Positions 16,896-27,329 of a stretch of 64,000 nt of DNA are shown here, piece after piece; the first letter of the stretch is position 1, and every line of letters begins with the position of its first letter. The stretch spans positions 365,677 to 429,676 of the forward strand of contig CAWCCX010000018.1 of the NCBI GenBank assembly GCA_963794155.1, given 5' to 3'. The position numbers and the translations under genes are program-made. Under the pieces are notes generated by a model that searched no databases, was not told the origin of the DNA, and saw nothing but the letters and a program-made list of their open reading frames with translations. Source of the stretch: Roseiarcus sp963794155. Lineage in GTDB: Bacteria; Pseudomonadota; Alphaproteobacteria; Rhizobiales; Beijerinckiaceae.

Positions 16896-18329
16896 ATGCC
16901 GCATTGGCCCCGCCACGGGCGGATCGCCGGCCCGATCGTGATGATCGGCTTCGGATCGATCGGCAAGGGCACGCTGCCCTTAATCGAGCGCCACTTCGAA
17001 TTCGACCAGGAGCGGTTCGTCGTCATCGATCCAGACGATTCCGATCGCAAGCTTCTCGACGAGCGCGGCGTCCGCTTCGTCCATCTCGCGCTCACGCGCG
17101 ACAATTATCGCGACGTCCTGCGAAAATACCTGACGGCGGGCGAAGGCCAAGGCTTCTGCGTGAACCTCTCGGTCGACACCTCATCGCTCGACATCATGCG
17201 CCATTGCCGCGAGCTCGGCGCCCTCTATATCGACACCGTGGTCGAGCCGTGGCCGGGTTTCTACTTCGACAAGTCGCTCGGCAACGAGGCCCGCACCAAC
17301 TACGCGCTGCGCGAGACGGTGCTCGCCGAACGGCGCAAGGCTCCGGGCGGGCCGACCGCCGTCTCGTGCTGCGGCGCCAATCCGGGGATGGTCTCCTGGT
17401 TCGTCAAGCAGGGGCTGGTCAATCTCGCCCACGATCTCAGCGACAAGGCGCCCGCGCCGAAGACGAAGGACGAGTGGGCGAGCCTTTCTCAGCGCCTGGG
17501 GGTCAAGGGCGTGCATATCGCCGAGCGCGACACCCAGCGCGCCAAAAGCCCCAAGCCGCGCAACGTGTTCGTCAACACCTGGTCGATCGAAGGCTTCTTA
17601 TCGGAAGGCATGCAGCCGGCCGAACTCGGCTGGGGAACGCACGAGACATGGACGCCGCCGAACGCCGGCTTTCACAAGACCGGCTGCGGCGCGGCGATTT
17701 ACATCAACCAGCCCGGCGCCAATACGCGGGTGCGCTCATGGACCCCGACCGCGCGGGCGCAGTTCGGCTTCCTCGTCACCCACAATGAGTCGATCTCGAT
17801 CGCCGACTATTACACCGTGCGCAACGAGAAGGGCGAGGCGGTCTACCGGCCGACCTGCCACTACGCCTACCACCCCTGCGACGACGCGGTGCTATCCCTG
17901 CACGAGCTCTTCGGCCGCGCCGGCGAGGTCCAGAGCGCCCACCACATTCTCGGCGAAGCGGAGATCCTCGACGGCGTCGACGAACTGGGCGTGCTGCTCT
18001 ACGGCCACGCCCGCAACGCCTATTGGTACGGCTCGCAGCTCTCGGTCGACGAGACGCGCGCGCTCGCGCCCTATCAGAATGCGACCGGCTTGCAGGTGAC
18101 GTCGGCGGTGCTGGCCGGCATGGTCTGGGCGCTCGAGAACCCGAAGGCCGGCATTGTCGAAGCGGACGAACTCGACTTCCGCCGCTGCCTCGAGATTCAA
18201 ACGCCCTATCTCGGCCCGGTCGTCGGCGCCTATACCGACTGGACGCCGCTCATGGGTCGCCCGGGCCTCTTCCCCGAGGACGTCGACGAGAGCGACCCGT
18301 GGCAGTTCCGCAATGTCCTGGTGAGGTAG
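16896..18329 (+). CDS. hss: Homospermidine synthase
   Basis: An NAD-dependent enzyme making homospermidine from putrescine (or spermidine). The 477-residue length is usual for the alphaproteobacterial enzyme. An N-terminal Rossmann motif IGFGSIGKG (17-25) is followed by family segments DTVVEPWPGFYFD, CCGANPGMVSWFVKQGL, WGTHETWTPPNAG, NTRVRSWTP and LTHNE-like VTHNESISIADYY. AAGGAG precedes the ATG. Homospermidine is a main polyamine in many Rhizobiales, which supports the taxonomic placement. Confidence 0.95.
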   Translation: MPHWPRHGRIAGPIVMIGFGSIGKGTLPLIERHFEFDQERFVVIDPDDSDRKLLDERGVRFVHLALTRDNYRDVLRKYLTAGEGQGFCVNLSVDTSSLDIMRHCRELGALYIDTVVEPWPGFYFDKSLGNEARTNYALRETVLAERRKAPGGPTAVSCCGANPGMVSWFVKQGLVNLAHDLSDKAPAPKTKDEWASLSQRLGVKGVHIAERDTQRAKSPKPRNVFVNTWSIEGFLSEGMQPAELGWGTHETWTPPNAGFHKTGCGAAIYINQPGANTRVRSWTPTARAQFGFLVTHNESISIADYYTVRNEKGEAVYRPTCHYAYHPCDDAVLSLHELFGRAGEVQSAHHILGEAEILDGVDELGVLLYGHARNAYWYGSQLSVDETRALAPYQNATGLQVTSAVLAGMVWALENPKAGIVEADELDFRRCLEIQTPYLGPVVGAYTDWTPLMGRPGLFPEDVDESDPWQFRNVLVR

Positions 18330-18339
18330 GCGCGAGCGC

Positions 18340-18582
18340 TTAGGTCGTCAGTTCGTTCCGCTCCGAGGGGAGGACCGCGGTAACCGCCGTCCGCGACGCG
18401 CCGATGAGCGCGCGCAGGCTCTCGGCCACGGCAACGCCGAGGCCGGAAGGCCCGTAGCGGTTCAAGGGAGCGAGCTGTGCGCGGAGATCGCACACGAGAA
18501 GGGGCGGAACCGACCGCTCTTCGCGGCGATCGGAATTGCGTAAGCAGGGCATATCAGTCTTCAAATCAGTGTGTTTTTGCAT
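18340..18582 (-). CDS. Small hypothetical protein
   Basis: An 80-codon frame on the minus strand, convergent with hss. The C-terminal half (GLGVAVAESLRALIGASRTA) looks like a helical segment. A Met at residue 11 could be the true start. I recognise no family and no strong ribosome site is visible. The next 120 bases (18583-18704) are AT-richer and without a gene. Confidence 0.35.
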   Translation of the reverse strand: MQKHTDLKTDMPCLRNSDRREERSVPPLLVCDLRAQLAPLNRYGPSGLGVAVAESLRALIGASRTAVTAVLPSERNELTT

Positions 18583-18704
18583 CCATCTACAAATGGGATG
18601 GAGAGCTCGGATTTCAATGCTCTTGGTTTTTGTAAATATAGCGCGTTGCGACCGCGATGCGAGGCGTTCGTCAGCTTTCGGGGAGCCGCGGCAGCTCTCT
18701 TAAG

Positions 18705-18989
18705 TCAAGGCCCGGCAATGATTTTCAGCTCGATGAGACGCCTCTCGACGGTCCGCGCCAGGTCGTCTTCGGTGAGCCCCGCGGCCTTGATCCGGCCGAC
18801 GTACGGAAAGTTGATCGTGCCGTCGGGCTCGATCCGGGTGGTCCAATCCAGATCCGGATGATCGACGATCCTGATGGCGACGACGTCTGACGGCGTCAGC
18901 ACGCGGCCCCCGCCTTGCGCCGCCTGAGTTCCTGTCGCCGCGAAAAGTAAAGCGCCCAGCCAAATCCCCTGGATCAGCGCCATTCGCAT
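18705..18989 (-). pseudogene. Truncated polysaccharide export protein (Poly_export domain only)
   Basis: 94 residues: a signal peptide (MRMALIQGIWLGALLFAATG) then one Poly_export domain (LTPSDVVAIRIVDHPDLDW, EPDGTINFPYVGRIKAAGLT, LARTVERRLIELKIIAGP). Wza/GumB-type proteins continue after this point with SLBB domains and are usually 180 residues or more. Here the frame stops right after the first domain and no continuation is found in the next 100 bases. It is either a decayed export gene or a single-domain variant. Confidence 0.6.
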
Positions 18990-19145
18990 CGTTGCGCGCT
19001 CTCAATTCCGAGCCTGCCGGACACGCCGCCGTATCTCCCGATCCAAGCGTTCGGCGCCATGCGACAATCCGCCCCCCGGCGAAGATCGACGCGCCGCCGC
19101 GGCGACGATAAAATGCTCTCGCCGATCAGCCAGGGGTCGAAAGCG

Positions 19146-20390
19146 ATGGCCGACCCGTTTGAATTGTGGCGCCTTATGTGGTCGTCCGCAATTTCCCGCG
19201 GACTGGAGAGTCTCTCCGAGCCTGTCCCGAGCAACGCCGCGTTCGATCGAGCCCGTCGCGCCGGCTCGATCGACTTGTCGTCCTTGACCACGCTTGAACG
19301 CGTCCGCATCGAGCTGCCTACCATGCTCGTGCTCGAACGCAACGCGCAGGTCCCGGCGAGAGCGATCCCGGTTGTCGTCGTCGCGCCTTACGCGATCCAC
19401 GAGGCCTCGATCGCCGACTTCGCCGACCGCCACAGTCTGGCGCAGGTCCTTGTCGAGGGCGGGTCGGAAAGCGTCGCATTGACCTACTGGAAGTCGGCGA
19501 CCGCGGAGATGCGCGATTACGGCATCGACGTCTATCTCAGCGACCTTAACGTCGCTGTCGACGATCTTGGCGGCCGCGCGTCCCTGGTTGGGCTGTGTCA
19601 GGGCGGCTGGCTGGCTGCGGCCTATGCGGCGCGCTTTCCGCGCAAGGTCGCGAGGCTCGTCCTCGCCGGCGCACCGATCGATGCCGGCGCGGCGGAATCG
19701 CGGATCACCCAAACCCTGCTCTCGGTCTCGACGGCGTCGATCGCCCAGGCGCTGGCGCTCAGCGGCGGCCGGGTTCTCGGATCCCTCTCCCATGCGCTGT
19801 GGTCGGATGATCTCTGGCAGGGGTTCACCGCCGAAGCGGCGCTGCAATGTGCGGACGATCCGGCGCTGACCGAGAAGTTCAATGCCTGGAACGCCCGGAC
19901 CGTCGATTTGCCCGGCGCCTATTTCCTGCAGACGGCGGAGTGGATATTTCGCGAGAACCGCTTGGCGCGCGGCACGTTTCCCTGTCTCGGGCGCGTGACC
20001 CGCCTCTCCGACATCGAGGCGCCGATCTTCGTCCTCGCGGCGGCTGACGACGAGATCGTCCCCCTTCCGCAAGCGATCGCGGTCAAGGCGCTGTGCCCGC
20101 GGACGAGGGTCGAAATCCGCATCGAGCCGGGCCGGCATCTTTCGCTCTTCATGGGTCGGCGCACGCTCGCCAGCGCCTGGCGGGACATCGCGTGCTGGCT
20201 GAGGGAGCCAGACCATAGGGACGCGCCGCCGGATCGCGCGGCGCTGGTCGAAACGGATGAACACGGCGAAGAGGCCGCCATCGCCGGGAGTGGCGTCGGC
20301 AGGGCCTCGGGCTGCGTCGGTCTCGAAGCGGCCGCAAAGGCGCCAGCCGTCCGGGCTGATGAAAGTCACCCACATCGCTCACGACTTTGA
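19146..20390 (+). CDS. PHA-synthase-like alpha/beta hydrolase
   Basis: About 414 residues from ATG 19146 (upstream in-frame ATG at 19113 possible; AGGGG precedes 19146). The alpha/beta fold carries a cysteine nucleophile in GLCQGGW (about 150), the G-x-C-x-G form of polyhydroxyalkanoate synthases, an acidic residue in LAAADDEIVP and a histidine in GRHLSLFMG. PVVVVAPYAIHEASIADFAD matches the oxyanion region of that family. It may be a PHA synthase relative or a lipase-like enzyme. The last 50 residues (after WLREPDHRD) do not look like the family and may reflect a missed stop. Confidence 0.7.
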   Translation: MADPFELWRLMWSSAISRGLESLSEPVPSNAAFDRARRAGSIDLSSLTTLERVRIELPTMLVLERNAQVPARAIPVVVVAPYAIHEASIADFADRHSLAQVLVEGGSESVALTYWKSATAEMRDYGIDVYLSDLNVAVDDLGGRASLVGLCQGGWLAAAYAARFPRKVARLVLAGAPIDAGAAESRITQTLLSVSTASIAQALALSGGRVLGSLSHALWSDDLWQGFTAEAALQCADDPALTEKFNAWNARTVDLPGAYFLQTAEWIFRENRLARGTFPCLGRVTRLSDIEAPIFVLAAADDEIVPLPQAIAVKALCPRTRVEIRIEPGRHLSLFMGRRTLASAWRDIACWLREPDHRDAPPDRAALVETDEHGEEAAIAGSGVGRASGCVGLEAAAKAPAVRADESHPHRSRL

Positions 20391-20483
20391 CCTCACCGAC
20401 GGTAGCATTATCAGGGATTTCGAAGGCTCGGATTGAGCCCCCCGTGGCGGCTTTTGTTCAGCGCGCGCCCGATCAGTCCCGGC

Positions 20484-21741
20484 TCAGCCGCCGGCAATCG
20501 CCCGCGCCGCGCCGACAACATCCGCGAGGCTTCCGAAGCCCCTGGCGCCGAGCACGAGCTCGCGCGCGAGCCTCAGCGCCTTCGCTTCGCACCGCGCCCG
20601 CAGCTCCGGGTCGGCGATCGAACTCGAGGTCCTCGACATGGGCGAGGCCGAGAATGCGCCGGATCATCTTGGCGCCGGCGAATCCCAGCGTATCCTCGAA
20701 CAGGGCGCGCATGAATCGCCCCCGCTCCTTTTCCATCGCCGCTCGATCATCGTCGGATGGAAAAAGGTCGGCCGGATAGGCGTCGCCGGAAGGCGCCGCG
20801 CGCCAAAGCCCAAGAAAGCGATCGTGGAGCCTCGACCAGACCGCCTCGGCCTGAGCGAGAATCCAGTCGCGGTAACCGTCGCGCGCGCCGGGCGCAGCCT
20901 CGTGTCCGCCTTGGGAAAAATAGGCGAGCAGGAGATTGCCGATGACCGCGCCGACATCGAACCCCATTGGTCCGATGAAGGCGAATTCGGGGTCGATCAC
21001 GCGGGTGTCGTCAGGCGTGACCATGATCGATCCGGTGTGCAGGTCGCCGTGGATCAGCGCCTCGGCGCTGGTCATGAATTTGTACTTCAGCCTCTGCGCC
21101 GCGACCTTCAGCGCGCCGTCGCGCTCGAACGCCTTCTTCTGTCCGTCGAGGTAAGGCCTCGTCCAGCGGTTAAGCGGCGCCTCGCGATAAGGGTCGGTGA
21201 AAACCAGATCCTCGGTGATCTTGCACAAGGCCGTATTGGGCGCGAACAGCTCCATGCGGGCCTTGTGCTCCGCCGCCGTTCCCGCCAGCGCCGAGGTGTT
21301 GAACAGGGTCGCGGCAAGAAACTCGGCGATGTCGTCAGCGAAGCGGGGATACTCGATCCCGCGAATGAGCCCCTTGCGCATTATGACATGCGGACGGAGG
21401 TACTCCATGACGATCATCGACTGGGCCCGGTCGAAGTGGAACACCTCGGGCGTGAGGCGCGGCGCGTGGCGGGCCTGCTCGGTCAGGGCGCGATATTCGA
21501 ACCAGCTCCGCTCGAGCGGCAGCGGCCAGGATTTGCCGACCAGACGCACATAGGGCAGCGCCTGCTTGACGACGACGCCTTCGCGGTTCCCCTCGACGAT
21601 GAACACAAGATTGAGATTGCCGTCGCCAACCTCTCGGATCCGCCAACTCGCCGGCTCGCCGTCGAACCGCTCGCGAACCGCCGGAATTGCGCCGAGCGCG
21701 CCCGCAAGCCGCGAGCCATCGACGGGCGCGTAGGTCGCCAT
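20484..21741 (-). CDS. mtnK: S-methyl-5-thioribose kinase, apparent frameshift near C-terminus
   Basis: MtnK phosphorylates methylthioribose in the methionine salvage pathway. Seen: a P-loop-like GDGNLNLVFIVEG, VMEYLRPHVIMRKGL, catalytic HGDLHTGSIMV and the metal segment DPEFAFIGPMGFDVG. The frame breaks at GAACTC (20620-20625). Dropping one A restores LESIADPELRARCEAKALRL and on to IAGG and a stop at 20484, giving 418 residues, the usual length. It is the last gene of an ABC transporter operon, 5 bases after the permease stop, so the transporter probably imports methylthioribose. No mtnA is in the window. Confidence 0.9.
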
Positions 21742-21746
21742 GCGGC

Positions 21747-22785
21747 TCAGCCGGCCCGTTCGCCGCTTCGCGCGGTGCGCAGCCGCTCGGCGTAAACATT
21801 GATGATGAGCGCGATGAGCAGGATGAGGCCGCGGATGAGAATTCTTGAGGAAGCTGTCGATCTTGACGTAGTCGAGGCCGTTGTTGAGCACGCCGAGCAC
21901 GAACAGGCCGACAATCGTATTGCCGATGCCGCCGCGTCCGCCGAATAGGCTCGTGCCCCCGACCACGACCGCGGCGATGGCGTCAAGCAGGAAAGTGTCG
22001 AATTCATTCTGCTGCGCGCTGCCGAAATAGGCGACGCCGATCATGCCGGCGACGCCGGAGCACATCGCCGAGATCACCATCACCGCGCCGACGATGAAGC
22101 GGACGTTGACGCCGGAATATTCCGCCGCCTCCCGGTTTCCCCCGACCATGTAAACGTAGCGGCCGAAGCGGGTGTAGGTCAGCACGAGATGGGCGACGAG
22201 CAGGAATATCGCTGCGACGATGATGATCCAGGGCACGCCAAAAATCGATTTCGAGCCCAACGTCAGAATGAGGCCAGGCACTGTATAGGCGATCTGCCCG
22301 CGCACCAGCACCGCCGACACGCCGGCCCCGATCTGCATCATCGCCAGCGTCATGATGAAGGAGGGGATGCCGATGCGGGTGACGCCGAAAGCGGTGATGA
22401 GGCCGAGCCCGAAGCAGGCCGCGAGCGCCAGCACGATCGCGATTGCGCCCGGCATCGGGAGATTCGCGATGTTGACGTAATCGGGCTGGGCGGTGAAGAA
22501 CGTCAGCACGATCGCCGTCGCGCCAGCGACCGCGCCGACGCTGAGATCGATCTCGGCGGTGAGGATCACGAAGGTGAGGCCGACCGCAATGATCGCGGTG
22601 ACCGAAACCTGCTGGAGAATGTTCTCGAGATTGCCGAGCGAAGCGAAGGTCGGACTGGCGATGCTGAAAAAGAGGACCAGGCACAGAAGGGTGATGAACG
22701 GCGCAATATTGCGCAATTGATCGCGCAGGAAATCCCCGAGGCGAAAGACGCGGGCGGAACGCGCTTCAGCGCTTTGCGTGTCCAT
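21747..22785 (-). CDS. Ribose-type ABC transporter permease, apparent frameshift near C-terminus
   Basis: A membrane subunit of the RbsC/FrcC family with 8-10 hydrophobic segments and the EAA-like loop GIPSFIMTLAMMQIG. The frame breaks at GAATTC (21839-21844). Removing one base gives IDSFLKILIRGLILLIALII, then NVYAERLRTARSGERAG and a stop at 21747, 345 residues in all. Uncorrected, the frame reads on into mtnK and imitates a 792-residue fusion, which is not real. The start is ATG 22785 (MDTQSAEARSARVFRLGDFL). It works with the ATPase and binding protein upstream. Confidence 0.88.
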
Positions 22786-22798
22786 CACGATCCCATCG

Positions 22799-24289
22799 TC
22801 AAGCGGCCGCCAACAGGCGATCCTTGCTGATCGCCTCGCCCGCGAACTCATGCGCGATCTCGCCCTTGCGCATCACCAGCACCCGGTCGGCGAGCGAAAG
22901 AACGGTCTCGGGCTCAGTCGAGAAGACGACGATCGCCATCCCCTGGTCGCGCAAGTTGCGCACGATCCGGACCACGTCTTCCTTCGCCCCGACGTCCATG
23001 CCCCTCGTCGGCTCGGCGAGGAGGAGGATGCGCGGAGCATGAGTCAGCCACTTCGCCAGCGCCACCTTCTGCTGGTTGCCGCCGGAGAGCCCCCCAAGGC
23101 GCAATTCGATCCGAGGGGGGCGGATGTCGAGCGCCTTCACCTGCTCGGCTGCGATTTCGCGCTCGCGGTCGGGCTTGAGCAGCCAGCGTGAGAGGCGCTC
23201 GAGGACGGCGATTGACACGTTCTTGTAGACCGGCTCGTCGCCAAACAGCATCGAGCGGCGGCTTTCGGCGACATAGGCGACGCCCGCCCGTTTGGCGGCG
23301 GCGGTGTTCGGCAGCGTCTTTGCTTCGCCGTCGATTTCGAGTGAGCCGCTGTCGGCGCGAAGCCGGCCGAAAAGGGTGCGCGCGAGCTCGAGCTGCCCGC
23401 AGCCCATGAACCCGTAGACGCCCAGCACTTCCCCGGCCCGCGCTTCGAACGTCACGTCGCGATAGGAGGGCGAAAGCGTGAGCGCTCTGGCCCGAAGCGC
23501 GACCGGCGCCTCGGGGCGGCTCTCGAGCTTGATCTCGCCGAGGTAGCTTTCCTCGAGGTCCTCGCGGCCGGCGCCGATCATGCGCTCGATGATCCAGCCC
23601 TTGTCGATCGCCGGCGTGACGTCGGTATCCGCGACGTTGCGGCCATTGCGAAAGACGGTGATCGCGTCTGAGACCTTCAGGATATCGTCGAGGAAATGCG
23701 AGATGAAGATGATGCTTCGGCCGCTCTCGCGCAATTTCGTCAGAACCGCGAACAGGCGCTCGATCTCGGGCGGGGACAAGGCCGAAGTCGGCTCGTCGAG
23801 GATGATGATGCGCGCCCCCGAAAACAGGACCCGGGAGAGTTCGACCAGCTGCTGGACGCCGATCGGAAAATCGCCAAGTCGGGCGCGCGGATCGATGTCG
23901 AGCCCGAGGTTCTTCAATTGAACCGCGGCGGCTTCGGCCATCCGCCGCCAGGCGACGACGCCGAAGCGGCTGACCGGTTGGGCGCCGAGAAAGACATTCT
24001 CGGCGACGCTCAATTCCGGCGCGACGCTGAGCTCCTGATGCACCATACCAATCCCCGCCGCCAGCGCGTCGCGCGATGAGCGGAAATGGACCTCCCTCCC
24101 GTCGACGCGCATGGTCCCGGAATCGGCGGGATGGACGCCAGCAATGATCTTCATCAGCGTGCTTTTGCCGGCGCCGTTCTCGCCGGCCAGACCATGGATC
24201 TGGCCGGCGAGCAGCGTGAAGTCGACGCCTCGAAGCGCCTGGACGCCGCCGAACGACTTCGAGATCCCCGTGAGTTCGAGCAGCGCCAT
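22799..24289 (-). CDS. Sugar ABC transporter ATP-binding protein, RbsA type
   Basis: 496 residues with two ABC cassettes. The first has Walker A GENGAGKS (36-43), signature LVELSRVLFSGARIIILDEP and GMVHQELSVAP. The second is degenerate at Walker A (GFMGCGQLELA), as in RbsA/MglA, and retains LSGGNQQKVALAKWL. The start is ATG 24289 (MALLELTGISKSFGG); longer upstream starts overlap the binding-protein gene. It energises uptake with the permease that follows 13 bases later. Confidence 0.93.
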   Translation of the reverse strand: MALLELTGISKSFGGVQALRGVDFTLLAGQIHGLAGENGAGKSTLMKIIAGVHPADSGTMRVDGREVHFRSSRDALAAGIGMVHQELSVAPELSVAENVFLGAQPVSRFGVVAWRRMAEAAAVQLKNLGLDIDPRARLGDFPIGVQQLVELSRVLFSGARIIILDEPTSALSPPEIERLFAVLTKLRESGRSIIFISHFLDDILKVSDAITVFRNGRNVADTDVTPAIDKGWIIERMIGAGREDLEESYLGEIKLESRPEAPVALRARALTLSPSYRDVTFEARAGEVLGVYGFMGCGQLELARTLFGRLRADSGSLEIDGEAKTLPNTAAAKRAGVAYVAESRRSMLFGDEPVYKNVSIAVLERLSRWLLKPDREREIAAEQVKALDIRPPRIELRLGGLSGGNQQKVALAKWLTHAPRILLLAEPTRGMDVGAKEDVVRIVRNLRDQGMAIVVFSTEPETVLSLADRVLVMRKGEIAHEFAGEAISKDRLLAAA

Positions 24290-24309
24290 GGCGAGACGTC
24301 GGCGGCGGA

Positions 24310-25341
24310 TCAGATCAGGAACTGCTCCTGCATCCACAGCATCCCGTCGGCGTTGGCCTTGGTGACGACGGGCCCGTCGGTGACGATGTTCTTCGGGATG
24401 TCCGTGCCGGTCTTCGCGCCCTGCACGACCGCCTGCACGCCGGCGATGATCGCCCCGCCGTGGATGCGGCAGGACGGGTTGCGGACGGTGGCGTACATTT
24501 CGCCGCCCTGCACCGCCTTGATCGCCGGCGGCATGGCGTCGACCCCGCCGATCTTGGTCTCGGTGCGGCCCTTCGCCTGCATGACCTTGTAGGCGGCGAG
24601 CGCCATGTCGTCATTGTGGAAGAAGGCGGCGTCGATCTTCGGATATTTGGTCAGCAGGGTCTCCCAGATGCGGGCGACCTTGGTGACGTCCCAGTCAGCC
24701 GGCTCCTCGTCGAGAACCTGGATCTTCGGGAATTTGGCGACGACCGATTTGAAGCCCTTGGCCCTTCCCTGCGCTCCGGTGTGGCCGAGCGCGCCCTGGG
24801 TCATGGTGATCGTGCCTTCGCCGTTGATCGCATTGACCAAAGCCTGGGTCACCGACGCGCCCATGAACTCATTGTCCGGGGCGAGGAACGTGTGCACGTT
24901 GATGGTGTCGAGCGGCGCGATCAGCGTATCCATGTCGATGACCGGAATGCCGGCGTCGATCATCTTGTTGACCGGCGCCGTGAGCGTGCCGATGCCGAAC
25001 GCCTGGATGGCGACGAAATCCCATTTCTGCGAGGCCATGTCGTCGATCGCGGCGCGCTGCTTGACTGCGTCGAGCTGGCCGTCGAACCAGGTGACGTCGA
25101 CATTGAACAGCTTGCCCCAATATTCGGCCGCCTGCTTGCCCTGAGCGCACCAGGTCGCCTGCAGTCCGGCGTTGGAGAACGCGGCCTTGAGCGGCTTCTC
25201 CGATCGGCCCGCCTCCTTGGCTATCGCCTGGGCGATAAGCGGATTGAAGCCAAAGCCGCCAAACAGCGCCGCCGCCCCGGCGGCGGAGGCCTGGATCAGC
25301 TTGCGGCGGTCCGGTGAAACGATTGATTTTGTGTCTGTCAT
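24310..25341 (-). CDS. Periplasmic sugar-binding protein of the ABC transporter
   Basis: 343 residues. The N-terminal DRRKLIQASAAGAAALFGGF looks like a Tat signal. The type I periplasmic-binding fold follows, with KAAFSNAGLQATWCAQGKQA, VIDMDTLIAPLD, FFHNDDMALAAYKVMQ and a C-terminal NADGMLWMQEQFLI. It is the first gene of the operon with a strong GGAGGAATTT before ATG 25341. Given mtnK at the end of the operon, methylthioribose or a related 5-thio-pentose is the likely ligand; this is inference from context. Confidence 0.9.
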   Translation of the reverse strand: MTDTKSIVSPDRRKLIQASAAGAAALFGGFGFNPLIAQAIAKEAGRSEKPLKAAFSNAGLQATWCAQGKQAAEYWGKLFNVDVTWFDGQLDAVKQRAAIDDMASQKWDFVAIQAFGIGTLTAPVNKMIDAGIPVIDMDTLIAPLDTINVHTFLAPDNEFMGASVTQALVNAINGEGTITMTQGALGHTGAQGRAKGFKSVVAKFPKIQVLDEEPADWDVTKVARIWETLLTKYPKIDAAFFHNDDMALAAYKVMQAKGRTETKIGGVDAMPPAIKAVQGGEMYATVRNPSCRIHGGAIIAGVQAVVQGAKTGTDIPKNIVTDGPVVTKANADGMLWMQEQFLI

Positions 25342-25532
25342 AAATTCCTCCCTGCGACCCGGCGTTTCCGCGCCATTTCGTCGCCACGCGATCGACCATG
25401 CCATAGAAAACGCTTGCGGTTCAATACGCCGACGCGTCCCCGCCCCCCCAGTATAATCCCCAGCTCGTTCCGCCGTTGACAACCTGCGCCCGGGCGGAGA
25501 AACGTCCCGCGCTTCCAAACCCAGGACCCTTC

Positions 25533-26390
<858 letters not shown>

Positions 26391-26400
26391 GGTCCACCCC

Positions 26401-27318
26401 TCACCGCCCCATCGCCGTCGCGATCTCCTGCCTCAAGCCGTCCGCCGTCTGGGTCGCGAGGCCGACCCTCTCGAACGCGCTGACGGCCGCGCCGACCAGC
26501 TCGGCGTTGGAGGCGGCGCGAGCGCCGTTGGGCAGCGCGAGGTTGTTCTCGAACCCGACCCGCGCATGGCCGCCGAGCAGCGCCGCGGCGGTCACGCAGG
26601 CGGCCTCGCGGCGGCCGAAGGCGCAGACGCCCCATGATTCGAAACGCGGCATGTCCGGGGCGAGAAACGGCAGGAGGTCTGCGGGCGCGGCGGTGCGGGT
26701 CAGCGTGAAGCGTCCGAGAACATAGAGGACGGAGAGCTGTTCGTACGGGATCAGCCCCCGCTTCCGCATCGCCCCGAGCCGCTCGGCCTCGTCGGGGGTA
26801 TAAAGGATGATCTGCGGCCAGATCCGCCTCTGCTTGAGCTTGCCGAGGAACTCGCCGAAGCTCTTCTCGTCTTCCTTCTCGGGCGCGAGCTCGCGTAGCG
26901 CCAGCGACACCGCCTCGGGATTGGCGTCGAGCACCGCCGCCATCTGCGCGCGCGGCGCAAAGAGGCCGAGCGACTCGCTCGTGATCTGAATCACGAGGCG
27001 GTCGCCGACTTCGTCGCAAATGCGGGCGATCGCCGCGCGATAGGCCTCAGGATCGAGGCAGTGCAGGCCGTGCGCGTCGCGCACGTGCAAGTGGATCATC
27101 GAGGCGCCGCGATCGAGGCATTCGGCGGCGACGCGGGCGAGCTCGTCCGCGGTAACCGGCAGCGCCGGATGGTCGGTCTTCGTCTTGCGCCCGCCATTGG
27201 GCGCGACCGCCACCACGACCCGTGCTCGCGCATCTGCGCCGGCAAAGGCTTTTCGCCTTTCCGCCGCCGGCCCCGCGCGCGTAAACTGGGCCGCAGCCGC
27301 GCCTCCAAGATCCATCAT
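26401..27318 (-). CDS. Beta-keto acid cleavage enzyme (BKACE, DUF849)
   Basis: About 305 residues. BKACE enzymes condense a beta-keto acid with acetyl-CoA and split it, using zinc. Seen: VVVAVAPNGGRKTKTDHPAL at the N-terminus, the metal His pair in MIHLHVRDAHG, QITSES, ESWGVCAFGRREAACVTAAA and GFENNLALPNGARAASN. I start at ATG 27318 (MMDLGG); the longer frame runs across the divergent aminotransferase. Only 11 bases separate the two start codons, so the pair probably shares one regulatory region and one pathway, perhaps beta-alanine or another amino-acid-derived keto acid. Confidence 0.88.
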   Translation of the reverse strand: MMDLGGAAAAQFTRAGPAAERRKAFAGADARARVVVAVAPNGGRKTKTDHPALPVTADELARVAAECLDRGASMIHLHVRDAHGLHCLDPEAYRAAIARICDEVGDRLVIQITSESLGLFAPRAQMAAVLDANPEAVSLALRELAPEKEDEKSFGEFLGKLKQRRIWPQIILYTPDEAERLGAMRKRGLIPYEQLSVLYVLGRFTLTRTAAPADLLPFLAPDMPRFESWGVCAFGRREAACVTAAALLGGHARVGFENNLALPNGARAASNAELVGAAVSAFERVGLATQTADGLRQEIATAMGR

Positions 27319-27329
27319 CGTACACCCCC

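Noticed and set aside
19002..20375. 457-codon minus-strand frame over the PHA-synthase-like gene
   Set aside because: Mostly a shadow. Only its first 60 codons look protein-like and are noted as a finding; no start context supports it as a gene.
20473..22851. A 792-residue permease-methylthioribose kinase fusion protein
   Set aside because: The fusion exists only because of a one-base insertion at 21839-21844. Removing it gives a normal permease C-terminus and stop, with mtnK starting at its own ATG 5 bases later.
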